Source of the DNA: Terrabacter terrigena
GTDB taxonomy: Bacteria; Actinomycetota; Actinomycetes; Actinomycetales; Dermatophilaceae
Assembly: GCF_042676085.1 (NCBI RefSeq)
Contig: NZ_JBHTKH010000003.1
Coordinates: forward strand, 283,474 to 347,473
Direction of reading: 5' to 3'
Length of the DNA: 64,000 bases
In this document: one piece after another, positions 10,401 to 17,304 of the stretch
How the letters are laid out: every line of letters begins with the position of its first letter
Position numbering within the stretch: the stretch's first letter is position 1
The notes under the pieces: generated by a model
What the model saw: only the letters and a program-made list of their open reading frames with translations
Told to the model about the DNA's origin: nothing
Database searches by the model: none
Made by a program: the position numbers and the translations under genes

Positions 10401-10446
10401 ACCGCGTCTTCGGCGCTCCGGGTGATTTGCCAGTGATCCAGTTCAT
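4495..10446 (-). CDS. Giant secreted animal-type haem peroxidase with RTX and FnIII repeats (peroxidase 1)
   Basis: A 1983-aa protein of the peroxidase-cyclooxygenase superfamily. ATG 10446 (MNWITGKSPG) gives a signal peptide with a long N region, the twin-Arg-free RFRRVAAG and a hydrophobic stretch ending ANAA. The peroxidase domain covers about residues 70-920. Visible catalytic residues by family comparison: distal Q271, D274 and H275 in GQFFDHG, R535 and E538 in GDGRCNEN (catalytic Arg and haem-ester Glu), and proximal H650 in YRFGHS. RTX nonapeptides (GGxGxDxxx) fill about 1030-1165 and recur near 1320-1345, binding calcium. Five fibronectin III modules make up about 1495-1983. This resembles Mn(II)-oxidising MopA-type enzymes in its peroxidase plus RTX composition; the substrate is inferred, not shown. 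The SARP gene ends 7 nt upstream, so they are probably co-transcribed. A paralogue lies at 51520-57114. Confidence 0.9.
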   Translation of the reverse strand: MNWITGKSPGAPKTRFLWGARRHVGAAWHPTVATRFRRVAAGAAIALPMAMLAPSASLMANAAVAPVGQGFTVTPSDLAFILKQIKIAERHAATLTPANPCGTLVGPGPDQIPDRLSAYGLRTVDGSCNNLFPGRETFATADQPFPRLTTPRFRAAEPITPALPVGPPGPTSYAQKLANNVVIDSQPRVISNLIVDQTSTNPAAVQAAGFPVRTQGNTGVVPCTTDPDPAAGVVGVPAGCTPSHKTLFIPNVTTDVGLSPPYNSLFTFFGQFFDHGVDQTVKSGGTVFVPLRADDPLRTLGPDGKAGTGDEVPASQAFMVLTRGQNQPGPDKILGTADDIQDANNTDSPWVDQSQTYTSHASHQVFLREYVLNSLGRPVSTGKLLGGLPAGAQYAGSPDGRDGIGTWKAVKIQAATRLGLLLTDADVTNIPMLATDPYGKFIPGPARGLPQYVTATGLVEGNTAAPVPVPANVVHFDTPFLTDIAHNADPSPDPRTGVRPTPDADAVPSADFAHQPAGTYDDEMLDMHFACGDGRCNENIALSAIHQIFHSEHDRLVDDIKNTLTNDTSPAGVAALAEWKLAVAQNPAGWNGERLFQAARFVTEMEYQHLVFEEFARKMQPLIRPFHVYNPDINAAIPAEFAHAVYRFGHSMLDDDVARTNVVTGADNTVPLLTAFLNPPEYYNGGGQGITGTLTPQQAAGQIVMGSADQVGNELDEFVTETLRNNLLGLPLDLPSINMTRARSEGIPPLNDVRRQIFAQTNDGQLAPYTSWTDFGQHLKHPASLINFVAAYGTHPTIRDAGPDGISGNADDVTTIAAKRAAAKLIVDPPAGAVPPADAADFMFSTGAWATPASGVTTTGLDSVDLWVGGLAEVTNLFGGLLGSTFNYVFQTSLENLQDFDRLYYLNRTPGMNLRTQLEGNSFSEMIQRNTDGTNTLKADAFATADCKFQMSFLNNPVNSPNTVVRAATPTVPASITGAGSLVDDPSTPDCDENLLLLKQPNGTIQYRQFNSVDPPGINGQSVYNGTAAVDRIFGGNDNDTFWGGAGNDIIEGNGGDDVALGGDGNDIITDLSGADVEKGGPGNDALDGGIGDDIFMGGDGQDFINGGANDNETFAGPGNDFIIAGQGADAVFGDGGDDWIEGGSGQDLLQGDHGAPFFDDPGQVAPGNDIFVGQVGENDYDAEGGDDIMSQNAAIDRNAGAAGFDWAIHQYDTVGADDDMEINNNLVGVPIQVVVNRDRWQETEANSGSAFNDVIRGTSTAPITIGGAGFAGCDVLDQAGLNRISGLQPLLPALTGDAAPVVAASAAGFCPVTGPVWGDGDILIGGAGNDTLEGRGADDIIDGDKALSVRISVRNAAGVELGSTDLMEGTAKTGTFGPGTTGMTLQQAVFAGLVDPGNLVAVRQITAGTAAPDCSTTAPAPTATSVNCDTAVFSGPLSNYSITSVAASGTTLASIRVTQTGANVVGQKVSDGVDTLRNIELLKFSDGTVPLTVPNAPTSVTATATAGAFATGSATVTWVAPAATASPVTSFTVVVRDGATVVQTITGIPATATSRTVTGLVNGTTYTLSVSAVTALGTGPEGTSNAVTPRGLPGAPTGVTATAGNAQATVNWLAPASDGGSAVTSYTLVVRSGATVVRTVTGIAPTARTSTQTALTNGTAYTLSVNAVNAFGNGTAVASNTVTPVGGVPGAPRSVTATATSGATTTGSATVSWLAPLPNGSAAITSYTVVVRAGTTVVRTVTGIAPTATSSTQTGLTNGTAYTLSVNAVNAAGAGAVATSAAVTPRGLPGVPTGVTATPGPSSATVGWVAPANGGSVITSYRIQAVRGGVVVGTVTTTGAPTTWTITGLLNGSAYTFRVQAVNAFGASALSAPVTVTPRTVPGAPTIGTAVSGVAGGTVTATANWTAPAATGGSPITGYRVSALRMAADGVTVLGTTVVTVGSTLRTASPTLAAGNYRFSVQAVNAAGNSAASARSNLVTAR
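6962..7125. repeat. 164-bp tract identical to 53561-53724 (copy 1)
   Basis: Reading base by base, this segment of peroxidase 1 is identical to 53561-53724 in peroxidase 2, including synonymous positions. It encodes the RTX part from GANDNETFAGPGND to HGAPFFDDP. A shorter identical tract of about 70 bp lies at 6845-6915 (matching about 53445-53514). Flanking DNA differs clearly. Confidence 0.85.
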
Positions 10447-10453
10447 GGCATCC

Positions 10454-11530
10454 CTATCTCGTGAGAACTGCTGTTTGGAGTCGTGAGCTGCTGATGGAGG
10501 ACGCCGGTCGGCGCCCACCGGAGATCGGCCGGACGCGCGAGGAGGCGTCCGGCGAGGCGACGGCGTGAGAGCGCGAGAGCCCGCGGAGCAGCGCGTCGAT
10601 GTTGCGACGCGCCTCCTCGACCGAGGGGCCGACCCCGTGGAGAGGGGTCGGCAGACCGGCGGCGACGGCCGTCGGTTCGCCGGAGACCGTGACGTAGAGG
10701 CGGATGACCGACTCGATGAGCTGGGCGAGGTCCGGAGCGGATTCTGACGGGCCCCCCAGCAGCCGCGTGTAGATCCCCTGCAGCCGCGGGCCCGGTTGGC
10801 AGCCGAGCTCGCGAGCGAGCTGCCGGCGGCACTCCTCGTAGGACCGCAGGGCGTCGGCGTGCCGCCCCTGGACCTCCGCGCTGCGCAGCAGGGCCCACCA
10901 GGCGCCCTCGTCGAGCGGGTCGTGGTCGATCGCCGCGCGCGCCCAGACCGCGGCGTCGGCAGGGGCGACGTCCACGACCTTCTCGGCGGCGGCGACGAGC
11001 CAGGAGCGCACCTGACGGCCGTGCCTCCACCGGGCGTCCTCCAGCCAGGCCGCGTCGCCCTCTCCCGGAAGGAAGGGGCGGAGCAGCTCGGAGAAGGACG
11101 ACCGCAGCTGGAGGACCGCCGCCTCGGAGTCGACCCGCGACAGTGCGTGCTCGACGAGGCGACGGTGACGGTGCAGGTCGAGGTCCACGACGTCGGCGTC
11201 GAGGCGGTAGCAGCCCGAGCCGGTCTCGATCGGGCTCCAACGCGGGGCGCCGGCCGGCCGCAGCCGCTTGCGCAGCTGGCAGACGTAGGTCTCCAGCGTG
11301 GCGCCGCAAGCGGACCGGCGCTCGCCGGGCCACAGCATCGAGATCAGCTCGTCCTTGGGAACGGGCACACCGTCGGCGAAGAGCAGCGCGAGGAGCAGGT
11401 GGCGCACCTTGGTGCCGCCGATGTCCCGAGGACCCATGTCCCGGTCGTCCACGCGCACGCTCACGCCGCCGAGCACCTGGACGGCGATCGGTTCGCGCAC
11501 GTCGATCACGCCGCTCACAACTGCGCTCAT
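10454..11530 (-). CDS. SARP-family transcriptional regulator (AfsR/DnrI type)
   Basis: 358 aa. An OmpR-type winged-helix DNA-binding domain spans about residues 15-110 (VQVLGGVSVRVDDRD, then LISMLWPGERRSACGATLETYVCQLRKRL split over two helices), followed by a bacterial transcriptional activation domain (about 115-265; AAVWARAAIDHDPLDEGAWWALL, TPR-like) and a C-terminal tail of about 90 residues with no recognised domain. SARPs bind direct heptamer repeats and activate nearby operons, often secondary metabolism. Here the stop codon lies 7 nt before the ATG of peroxidase 1, and no biosynthetic cluster is present, so the peroxidase is its obvious target. ATG 11530 (MSAVVSGVIDVREP) is preceded by a GGGGAGGG sequence. 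Confidence 0.9.
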   Translation of the reverse strand: MSAVVSGVIDVREPIAVQVLGGVSVRVDDRDMGPRDIGGTKVRHLLLALLFADGVPVPKDELISMLWPGERRSACGATLETYVCQLRKRLRPAGAPRWSPIETGSGCYRLDADVVDLDLHRHRRLVEHALSRVDSEAAVLQLRSSFSELLRPFLPGEGDAAWLEDARWRHGRQVRSWLVAAAEKVVDVAPADAAVWARAAIDHDPLDEGAWWALLRSAEVQGRHADALRSYEECRRQLARELGCQPGPRLQGIYTRLLGGPSESAPDLAQLIESVIRLYVTVSGEPTAVAAGLPTPLHGVGPSVEEARRNIDALLRGLSRSHAVASPDASSRVRPISGGRRPASSISSSRLQTAVLTR

Positions 11531-12019
11531 CGGCCCTCCCCGCCCATGTCGCCCGGACGACGTCCGGTTCCCTCGGGGGGCCGAGCCGGTCGACCCTCCC
11601 GAGGGCCTCGGGTGGCGCGCGAGGCGCCACCGAGCTCTCGACGGGCGACGTTCGGAGCGATGCGCCGGGTGCGGTGACCACGGTGCTGCGCACCGTCAGA
11701 CCATCTGCGCCTGACGCCTTTGGGCGTTCCTGGAGGAACGGCATGGCATGACCCATCACCGCGCGCCTACGTGTCCCCCACGGCTGCTTGCGGTCTGGGT
11801 GTCGCCCCCGCGACTCGTTCCCCCAGGGAGCCCAAGGCCCCTCTGTCCCCCGTTACCTACCTTGCTGTTGTCTGCTCTGCAGTGTGCTCTCAGTCGCATC
11901 ACAGGCGACGTAAAACAAGAAAATTGCTTCGCGTGAGGGGCACCGGATCGATTGCGACAGAGGACAATTCGGGCACCACGTGACAACTCGCCCAGCGCTA
12001 TCCCCGCCCTGGACGGAGA
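11531..12019. other. Intergenic region upstream of the SARP-peroxidase operon
   Basis: 489 bp without a convincing gene. The stretch about 11880-11990 is unusually AT-rich for this window (it contains GTAAAACAAGAAAATTGC), which fits the regulatory region of the minus-strand SARP operon. No confident -10/-35 pair was found. The ABC permease gene ends at its right edge on the same strand, so a terminator would also be expected here, but I see none that is strong. Confidence 0.5.
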
Positions 12020-13591
12020 TCAGGTGCGACGCAGCGACGACAGCAGCTCCGGCGCCCGCCGGTCGTAGATGCGAGCACCCAGTCGGGTCCCGGTGACGGC
12101 GGCGGCGATCCCCACGACGGCACCGACGACGGCCGCACCCCACGTGGCCCAGGATGACCCGCCCCAGGCGGACAGGGCGAGCAGCAGGACCGGCGACGAC
12201 AGCAGCACCGTCCCGACACTCGCGAGCGACTGCGCCCCCATGGCGATGCCGGCAGCACCGGGTGGCGTGCCGAACGGGCTGGCGCCCGGTTCGGGCACGG
12301 GATACGGCAGCACGACGCTCATCACCGCCGAGACGGCGAGCCCGGTGCCGAGCAGCGCGGCGGACACTCCGATTGCCGCCGGCGCGAGCGTCCAGCGGCC
12401 GGTGACGGCGACACCGACCAGCGTGTAGACAGGCACGAGCAGCAGGGCGAGGAGCACGTCGGGAACGGCCCGCCCGCGACGGTCGTCGGCTCCGCTCGTT
12501 CCTGCCACGACGTGGAGCCACAGCGCGTCGGAGTCGTAGGAAACGGCGTTGTGGCCGCTGCACCCGATCAGAAACGCGAGGAGGGGGCCCATGAGCAGGG
12601 GCGGCCACGTCTGGTCGGTCGTGAAGAAGGGGATGAGCAGCGCCAACGGCAGCACCGGCGTCATCGCCATCGCGGTCTGGTAGCGAGGATCGCGTCTCCA
12701 GTAGGTGAGCACCCGCGCCGCGACGGCGCCCGTCGGGCTGTCCGGGAGGCGCACGAGCAGCCCCAGGTCGTCACCCGCCGACGTCGCGGAGTCGGTGCGC
12801 GAGACCGCACGTGGGTTCTCGACCTGCGTTCGCAGCACACGTGACCAGAGCGCCGACACGGCGGCGAGCAGCACGACGGCGAGAGCGAGTCGCACTGCAC
12901 CGGTGAGCGGTCGGCCTTCAGCCACGTCGCCCGGTGCCGCCCAGGCCCAGCCGAGAGGCGACCAGGCGACCACCCGCGCCGCCGAACGGGCGGCCGGCCC
13001 GAGGCCGCCACCCAGGTTGGCCACGATCGTGATCGCGGGAGCGACGAGGCCGAAGAGGACGAGGCCGAGCACGGCGACGACGTCACGCCCACGACGGCTC
13101 GAGAGGGCGTTGGTGAGCAGCGCGCAGACCCACCGGCTCGTCGTGACGGCGGTCAGGAGGCCGACCGCGGTCGAGACCAGGGCGACGAGCGTCGAGCCGA
13201 CCGTCTGGGACCAGGCGAAGACGACTCCCGACGCCAGCACCATGGAGGCGAAGGACGGCAGACCCACGAGCGCTGCGACGACCAGGCCGACGGCGAGGTC
13301 ACGGTGCGGCACGGAGTAGGTGGCGAACCGACCGGGGTCGAGCGTCGGGTCGGAGCCGAACGAGAACAGCGGAAGCACGGTCCACAGCACGATGCCCGCG
13401 GCTCCGGCGAGCGGGATGACGACCCGCGCCGCCTCGAGCGAGCTGCGGAAGGACGCGATGATCACCGTCAGGCCCACGACGAGGAACGAGAAGTACACGA
13501 TGCCCACGACGGCGCCGATCGCCTGCGCCCGACTCCGCCGGAAGATGTTGCGCAGCAACGCCAGCTTCAGTCGGACGAGGTGCGCAACCAC
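12020..13591 (-). CDS. ABC exporter, membrane permease subunit
   Basis: A 523-aa polytopic membrane protein with about 12-14 hydrophobic segments (for example IGAVVGIVYFSFLVVGLTVI near residues 26-45 and LLLALSAWGG near 465). The N-terminal cytosolic stretch VRLKLALLRNIFRRSRAQ is typical of actinobacterial ABC-2-type permeases. It overlaps the 3' end of the upstream ATPase gene by 25 bp, so the two are translationally coupled and form one transporter. The substrate cannot be read from the sequence; such two-gene systems export drugs, lipids or peptides. Confidence 0.85.
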   Translation of the reverse strand: MVAHLVRLKLALLRNIFRRSRAQAIGAVVGIVYFSFLVVGLTVIIASFRSSLEAARVVIPLAGAAGIVLWTVLPLFSFGSDPTLDPGRFATYSVPHRDLAVGLVVAALVGLPSFASMVLASGVVFAWSQTVGSTLVALVSTAVGLLTAVTTSRWVCALLTNALSSRRGRDVVAVLGLVLFGLVAPAITIVANLGGGLGPAARSAARVVAWSPLGWAWAAPGDVAEGRPLTGAVRLALAVVLLAAVSALWSRVLRTQVENPRAVSRTDSATSAGDDLGLLVRLPDSPTGAVAARVLTYWRRDPRYQTAMAMTPVLPLALLIPFFTTDQTWPPLLMGPLLAFLIGCSGHNAVSYDSDALWLHVVAGTSGADDRRGRAVPDVLLALLLVPVYTLVGVAVTGRWTLAPAAIGVSAALLGTGLAVSAVMSVVLPYPVPEPGASPFGTPPGAAGIAMGAQSLASVGTVLLSSPVLLLALSAWGGSSWATWGAAVVGAVVGIAAAVTGTRLGARIYDRRAPELLSSLRRT

Positions 13592-14373
13592 GACAGTCCC
13601 ACCACTTCGGTCGAGCCGCCCACGAGGTCGACGAACCGTTCCTCGAGCGACTGGCGCCCGCGCACGGCGTCGAGCTCACCCGTCTCGAGGACGACCCCGT
13701 CGGAGATGACCGCGACATGAGTGCAGGTGCGCTCGACGAGGTCCATGACGTGGCTGGACAGCACGACTGTGCCACCGGACTCGACGTAGCCCGAGAGGAT
13801 CCGCCGGATCGTGGCCGCGGAGATCGGGTCGACGGCCTCGAACGGCTCGTCCAGGACCAACACCCTGGGGCCGTGGACGAGCGCCGAGGCGAGCGTCACC
13901 TTCTTGGTCATGCCCGCGGAGTAGTCGACGACGAGCTTGCCCTGCGCGTCCGCCAGCCCGAGGGCGGCGACGAGCTCCGCGGCGCGCTCGGACGCGAGCT
14001 CACGTGGCAGGCCACGGAGCAGGCCGGCATACGTGATGAGCTGGAGGCCGGTGAGGCGGTCGAAGACCTTGAGCCCGTCGGGCAGCACGCCGAGCAGTCG
14101 CTTGGCGGCGACCGGGTCGGCCCAGACGTCTCGCCCGAGCACGAACGCCTGCCCCGCGTCGGGCCGCAGCAGGCCTGTGACCATCGACAGCGTCGTCGTC
14201 TTGCCCGCCCCGTTCGGACCGACGAGCCCGAAGAAGGAGCCACGCGGCACGTCGAGGTCGATGCCCTTCACCGCGACGAGGTCGCCGAAGCGCTTTCCGA
14301 GACCACGTGCAGCAATGGCGGGACCATCCATCGGGCTGCCTTGCGGCGCAGGCAGATCCGTCGCGTCACTCAT
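13567..14373 (-). CDS. ABC exporter, ATP-binding subunit
   Basis: 268 aa. Walker A GPNGAGKTT near residue 54, a Q-loop region, a degenerate signature (YSAGMTKKV in place of LSGGQ), and Walker B VLVLDEPFEAVD followed by the H-loop SSHVMDLVE. The degenerate signature is common in CcmA-type exporters of this kind. ATG 14373 (MSDATDLPAP) is preferred; an upstream ATG at 14448 would add a 25-residue Ser/Arg-rich tail with no family support, and ATG at residue 15 is also possible. It drives the permease encoded at 12020-13591 and lies 19 nt after the MBL-fold gene, suggesting one transcript. Confidence 0.9.
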   Translation of the reverse strand: MSDATDLPAPQGSPMDGPAIAARGLGKRFGDLVAVKGIDLDVPRGSFFGLVGPNGAGKTTTLSMVTGLLRPDAGQAFVLGRDVWADPVAAKRLLGVLPDGLKVFDRLTGLQLITYAGLLRGLPRELASERAAELVAALGLADAQGKLVVDYSAGMTKKVTLASALVHGPRVLVLDEPFEAVDPISAATIRRILSGYVESGGTVVLSSHVMDLVERTCTHVAVISDGVVLETGELDAVRGRQSLEERFVDLVGGSTEVVGLSWLRTSSD

Positions 14374-14392
14374 GCAGTCCCCGAATGTGGAG

Positions 14393-15046
14393 TCAGAACG
14401 TCGCGGACTCTGCGTCGCGGAGCGGGGTGTACGTGAGACCGTCGACACCCGCGAACTGCTCGATGTGGCCGGAGTACATCCGGTGCCCGACGTCGCTGAG
14501 CAGCGCGTCGTGGATGGGGATGAAGACCTTCGGCGCGATGCGCCCGACGAAGGCGATCGAGTCGCGGCTGGCCGCCCACGGGGCGCTCAGCGGGTGGGCG
14601 AGCACGTCGACGTCGCCCGGCTCGCCGTCGTAGGCGTCACCGGGGTGGAACAGGGAGGGCTCGCCATCGGCCCGGAGGACGACGCCGATGTTGGGGATGC
14701 GTGGCATGTCGGGGTGGTTGAACGCGTGCAGCTGGCCCACCGGGCTCACTCGCACGTCGCCGATCGCGAAGTCCTCCCCCTGGCGCGACGGGACCGCCTC
14801 GAGACCCTCTTCGCGCAGCTTCTCCGCCGTGAGGGGATCGGTGTGGACGGTGGCCGAGGGGTTCGCGCGCACGAGAGCCGCCGCGCGCGCCGGGTCGAAG
14901 TGGTCGGCGTGGTTGTGCGTCACGAGGATCGCGTCGAGACCGGTGAGCTGCTCGAAGCCGGTCGAGAAGCTGCCCGGGTCGACCAGGATGCGCCGGTCGG
15001 CGAGCTCGACGAGAAGACAGGCATGTCCGAGATGAGTCACGCGCAT
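14393..15046 (-). CDS. MBL-fold metallo-hydrolase
   Basis: 217 aa, a UlaG/YtnP-like metallo-beta-lactamase fold. The first motif is LGHACLLVE, the metal-binding signature THNHADHFD is near residues 43-51, HAFNHPD near 108 and a later HPGDAYDG give further metal ligands. It lacks a signal peptide, so it is cytoplasmic. The ATG at 15046 (MRVTHLGHACLLV) starts exactly at the conserved beta strand, so it is the likely start. It is the first gene of a probable operon with the ABC exporter. The substrate is not predictable; relatives act on phosphoesters, lactones or RNA-like compounds. Confidence 0.85.
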   Translation of the reverse strand: MRVTHLGHACLLVELADRRILVDPGSFSTGFEQLTGLDAILVTHNHADHFDPARAAALVRANPSATVHTDPLTAEKLREEGLEAVPSRQGEDFAIGDVRVSPVGQLHAFNHPDMPRIPNIGVVLRADGEPSLFHPGDAYDGEPGDVDVLAHPLSAPWAASRDSIAFVGRIAPKVFIPIHDALLSDVGHRMYSGHIEQFAGVDGLTYTPLRDAESATF

Positions 15047-15562
15047 GTGACCACCTAACCACGCACCGCGGGAGTCGCGGCGGCCATGTTCTCGTGGCGC
15101 TCGCGGGTCAGGGCAGCGCTGCGCGCGAGGGCTGCCGCCGCACGGCTCGGTCTGTCACGGGGGCGCCACCGATGCCAGAGGCGACGCGGATGCCGCTGTC
15201 ACCACAGCCAGCAGACCCACGACGACGAGCAGTGCGAGCCCCAGCACCCTTGGGCCACGGTGCAGCCCGGCCTCACCCGTCGGAAGCCGGATGGTTGCGA
15301 TGTGTCCCGTCGAGCGGCGGGCAGACCGCGGCGCGGCGGTCGCGTCGACCCACCCGTCCCACGCGTGAGGTGCGCGTGAGACGTCGTCTGAGCTCGGCCG
15401 CCGGCCACGTCCAGCACGGCAGGCGCGGTGCGGGACTCGGCACTCCGCAAACGTGGTCTGACATCGCCTGGTCCTCCAGTCGGCCCCCGTCCGGAGAACG
15501 ACGCATGCGCGGCGGGGGTTACGCGCGAGCATCCCGGGGTACGCGGCCACCGTGGGCGGTGG
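15047..15562. other. Intergenic region without a supported gene
   Basis: 516 bp of high-GC DNA between the MBL-fold gene and the YihY gene. Open frames exist on both strands, but none has a start codon with a ribosome binding site and protein-like composition. A hydrophobic stretch readable on the minus strand near 15155-15240 has no start codon close to it. Confidence 0.4.
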
Positions 15563-16708
15563 TCAGTGCGGTCGTCGTTCGGCGGCCGCGGCCAGCGCCT
15601 CCTTGTCGACGTCCGACATCGCGCGGGTGTCGCGGGGCTCCGCGAAGGGCTCGAGGTCCTCCGGCACACCTGCCGCGATGGCGCGCCCGCGGTCGAGCTC
15701 GGCGTTGACCTCGGCGCCGAGCAGGATCGCGATGTTCGTGAGCCACAGCCAGACGAGGAAGACGACGACGCCGGCCAGCGAGCCGTACGTCTTGTTGTAG
15801 GACGAGAAGTAGGCGACGTAGACCGCGAAGAGGCCCGAGACGGCGAGCCAGATCAGCACCGCGATGATGCCACCCGGGCTCACCCACTTGACGCCACCCT
15901 GGCGGGCGTTGGGGCTGGCCCAGAAGAGGACCGCGAACAGCACGGACACGAGGAGCAGCAGCACCGGCCACTTGAGGATGTTCCAGAGCATCAGTCCCGT
16001 GTCGCCGGCGCCGACGAGCTGGCCGATCTGCCGGGCCACCGGGCCGCTCACGATGACGATGACGGCACTCACCACCATCACGACGACGGCGAAGACCGTC
16101 ACTCCCATGCGGATGGGGATGGTCTTCCAGATCGGGCGCCCTTCGGGGATGTCGTAGATGACGTTGGAGGCGCGCATGAACGCGGACACGTAGCCCGACG
16201 CGGACCACAGGGCGACAAGGAGGCCGAAGACGGCTCCGAGCCCGGCGCTGGTCCGGTTGGCCTGGGCCTGTCCGATGAGCGTGCGGACGAACTCGGCGCT
16301 GGACCCCGGCGCCACGGCCTGCACCTGGTCGATCACCTGCGTGGTCGCGTCCTTGCCGAGCAGGCCGAGCGCGGCGACGAGGACGACGAGGGCAGGCGCG
16401 ATGGAGAGGAGGCCGTAGTAGGTCAGCGAGGCGGCGAGGTCGGTGAGGTTGTCACGCTTGAACTCGCGCCGGGCGCGCTTGACGACCCCGATCAACGACG
16501 GCTTGGACAGGTCGGTCGGCGACTCGGGTTCCTGGGGCGTCGACTCCGGTCGCGAGTCTGCTCCCGGATGGGTGTGCGGATGGGTGTGCGGATCGGTCCG
16601 CCGATCGGTGTTCGGGTCGGTGTTCGGGTCGGTGTTCGGGTCGGCCCGCGACTCCGGATCGCTGGGAGGGGTGTGCTCGCGGCTGTCGCCGCTGGGGGTC
16701 GGTGACAT
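15563..16708 (-). CDS. YihY/BrkB-family inner membrane protein
   Basis: 381 aa. The first 75 residues are low-complexity Pro/Asp/Thr/His (DPNTDPNTDPNT, then HTHPHTHP), cytoplasmic and encoded by tandem DNA repeats. The YihY core runs about 85-345, with about six membrane spans beginning LAASLTYYGLLSIAPALVVL and the conserved WGSASGYVSAFMRASNVIY-type motif (here SASGYVSAFMRASNVIYD), then VSPGGIIAVLIWLAVSG. YihY proteins were once called tRNA nucleases but are now regarded as envelope proteins of unclear role. Start ATG 16708. A GGGTAC box lies just upstream on the minus strand (16716-16721), but its -35 partner is poor. Confidence 0.9.
   Translation of the reverse strand: MSPTPSGDSREHTPPSDPESRADPNTDPNTDPNTDRRTDPHTHPHTHPGADSRPESTPQEPESPTDLSKPSLIGVVKRARREFKRDNLTDLAASLTYYGLLSIAPALVVLVAALGLLGKDATTQVIDQVQAVAPGSSAEFVRTLIGQAQANRTSAGLGAVFGLLVALWSASGYVSAFMRASNVIYDIPEGRPIWKTIPIRMGVTVFAVVVMVVSAVIVIVSGPVARQIGQLVGAGDTGLMLWNILKWPVLLLLVSVLFAVLFWASPNARQGGVKWVSPGGIIAVLIWLAVSGLFAVYVAYFSSYNKTYGSLAGVVVFLVWLWLTNIAILLGAEVNAELDRGRAIAAGVPEDLEPFAEPRDTRAMSDVDKEALAAAAERRPH
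16566..16642. repeat. 12-bp tandem repeats in the YihY N-terminus
   Basis: Two units of GGATGGGTGTGC (16566-16589) and three units of GGTGTTCGGGTC (16607-16642) are exact copies. They encode the HTHPHTHP and DPNTDPNTDPNT parts of the YihY protein, in frame, so unit gain or loss changes length by four residues without a frameshift. Confidence 0.85.
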
Positions 16709-16789
16709 ACAGATGGCGTACCCCCTCGGTCGCCCGGCTCACCGTCCCGGGGCTACCCAGGTCACGGCCGGGGCGTCACCCGCGAGGGG

Positions 16790-16972
16790 TCACTGGCAGC
16801 GCCACATGCCCGAGGAGCGGCCCGTCTGGTTCGCCCTGTGACGCCGGCTGCGCACGGGGGCGACCACGCTCGTGTCACAGGCCTCGGTCAGCCGGGCGAT
16901 CATCGCTGCACGCTCACTACCGGTCATCACCGTCACCGCGGTGTCTTCGTCAACCAGCGTCGGTGTGCTCAT
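16790..16972 (-). CDS. Small hypothetical protein (60 aa)
   Basis: A 60-residue protein, MSTPTLVDEDTAVTVMTG at the start, with a helical middle (SERAAMIARLTEACDT) and a basic tail (PVRSRRHRANQTGR) ending GMWRCQ. ATG 16972 is preceded by a good ribosome binding site (CAGGAGA, 8 nt away), which favours it over an in-frame upstream start at 17011. No membrane span or signal peptide. I do not recognise a family. The AT-rich segment upstream may hold its promoter. Confidence 0.6.
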   Translation of the reverse strand: MSTPTLVDEDTAVTVMTGSERAAMIARLTEACDTSVVAPVRSRRHRANQTGRSSGMWRCQ

Positions 16973-17039
16973 GCGGGTCTCCTGCTCAGGTCGGCCGGCG
17001 CGGGGGCTCACCGGTGCTGGTGCAAGGTGTACCAGCCGA

Positions 17040-17105
17040 AATCGGGCAATAGGTCGCGAATGCCCGAATTAGTGCAAGAAAGTCCAAAGAAATGTGCAAG
17101 TGAGC
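17040..17105. other. AT-rich intergenic segment
   Basis: A short stretch far below the local GC content, containing near-repeats (GTGCAAGAAA, GTCCAAAGAAA, TGTGCAAG). It lies upstream of the small gene at 16790-16972 and downstream of the copper operon, and is likely a protein-binding or promoter region. No consensus promoter could be fixed. The rest of 16973-17246 shows nothing recognisable. Confidence 0.4.
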
Positions 17106-17246
17106 CGGTTGGTGTTTGGGCGAAATCCCGGTCGGGGCGCCGAGGGCGTGGCACCGTTGTCCTTGTGCCTCCGCGCTTGCAACGGGCGTGAGGACCACCG
17201 GATGAGGGCGCTGCGGGCAGCGACCGCGCCCCTGCGGTGGAGGTGG

Positions 17247-17282
17247 GCGCTGCCGACTCCAGGGGCAGGGAGTCGGCAGCGC
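17247..17282 (-). terminator. Terminator of the copper operon
   Basis: A perfect 14-bp stem (17247-17260 with 17269-17282, arm GCGCTGCCGACTCC) with an 8-nt loop lies 22 nt past the stop codon of the CopC-CopD gene. Confidence 0.75.
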
Positions 17283-17304
17283 TGCCCCACCGGACGCGGC
17301 TGGC

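Noticed and set aside
15155..15550. Minus-strand frame ending in a hydrophobic segment, as a possible small membrane protein.
   Set aside because: The frame has no start codon near the hydrophobic part and the upstream residues are not protein-like.
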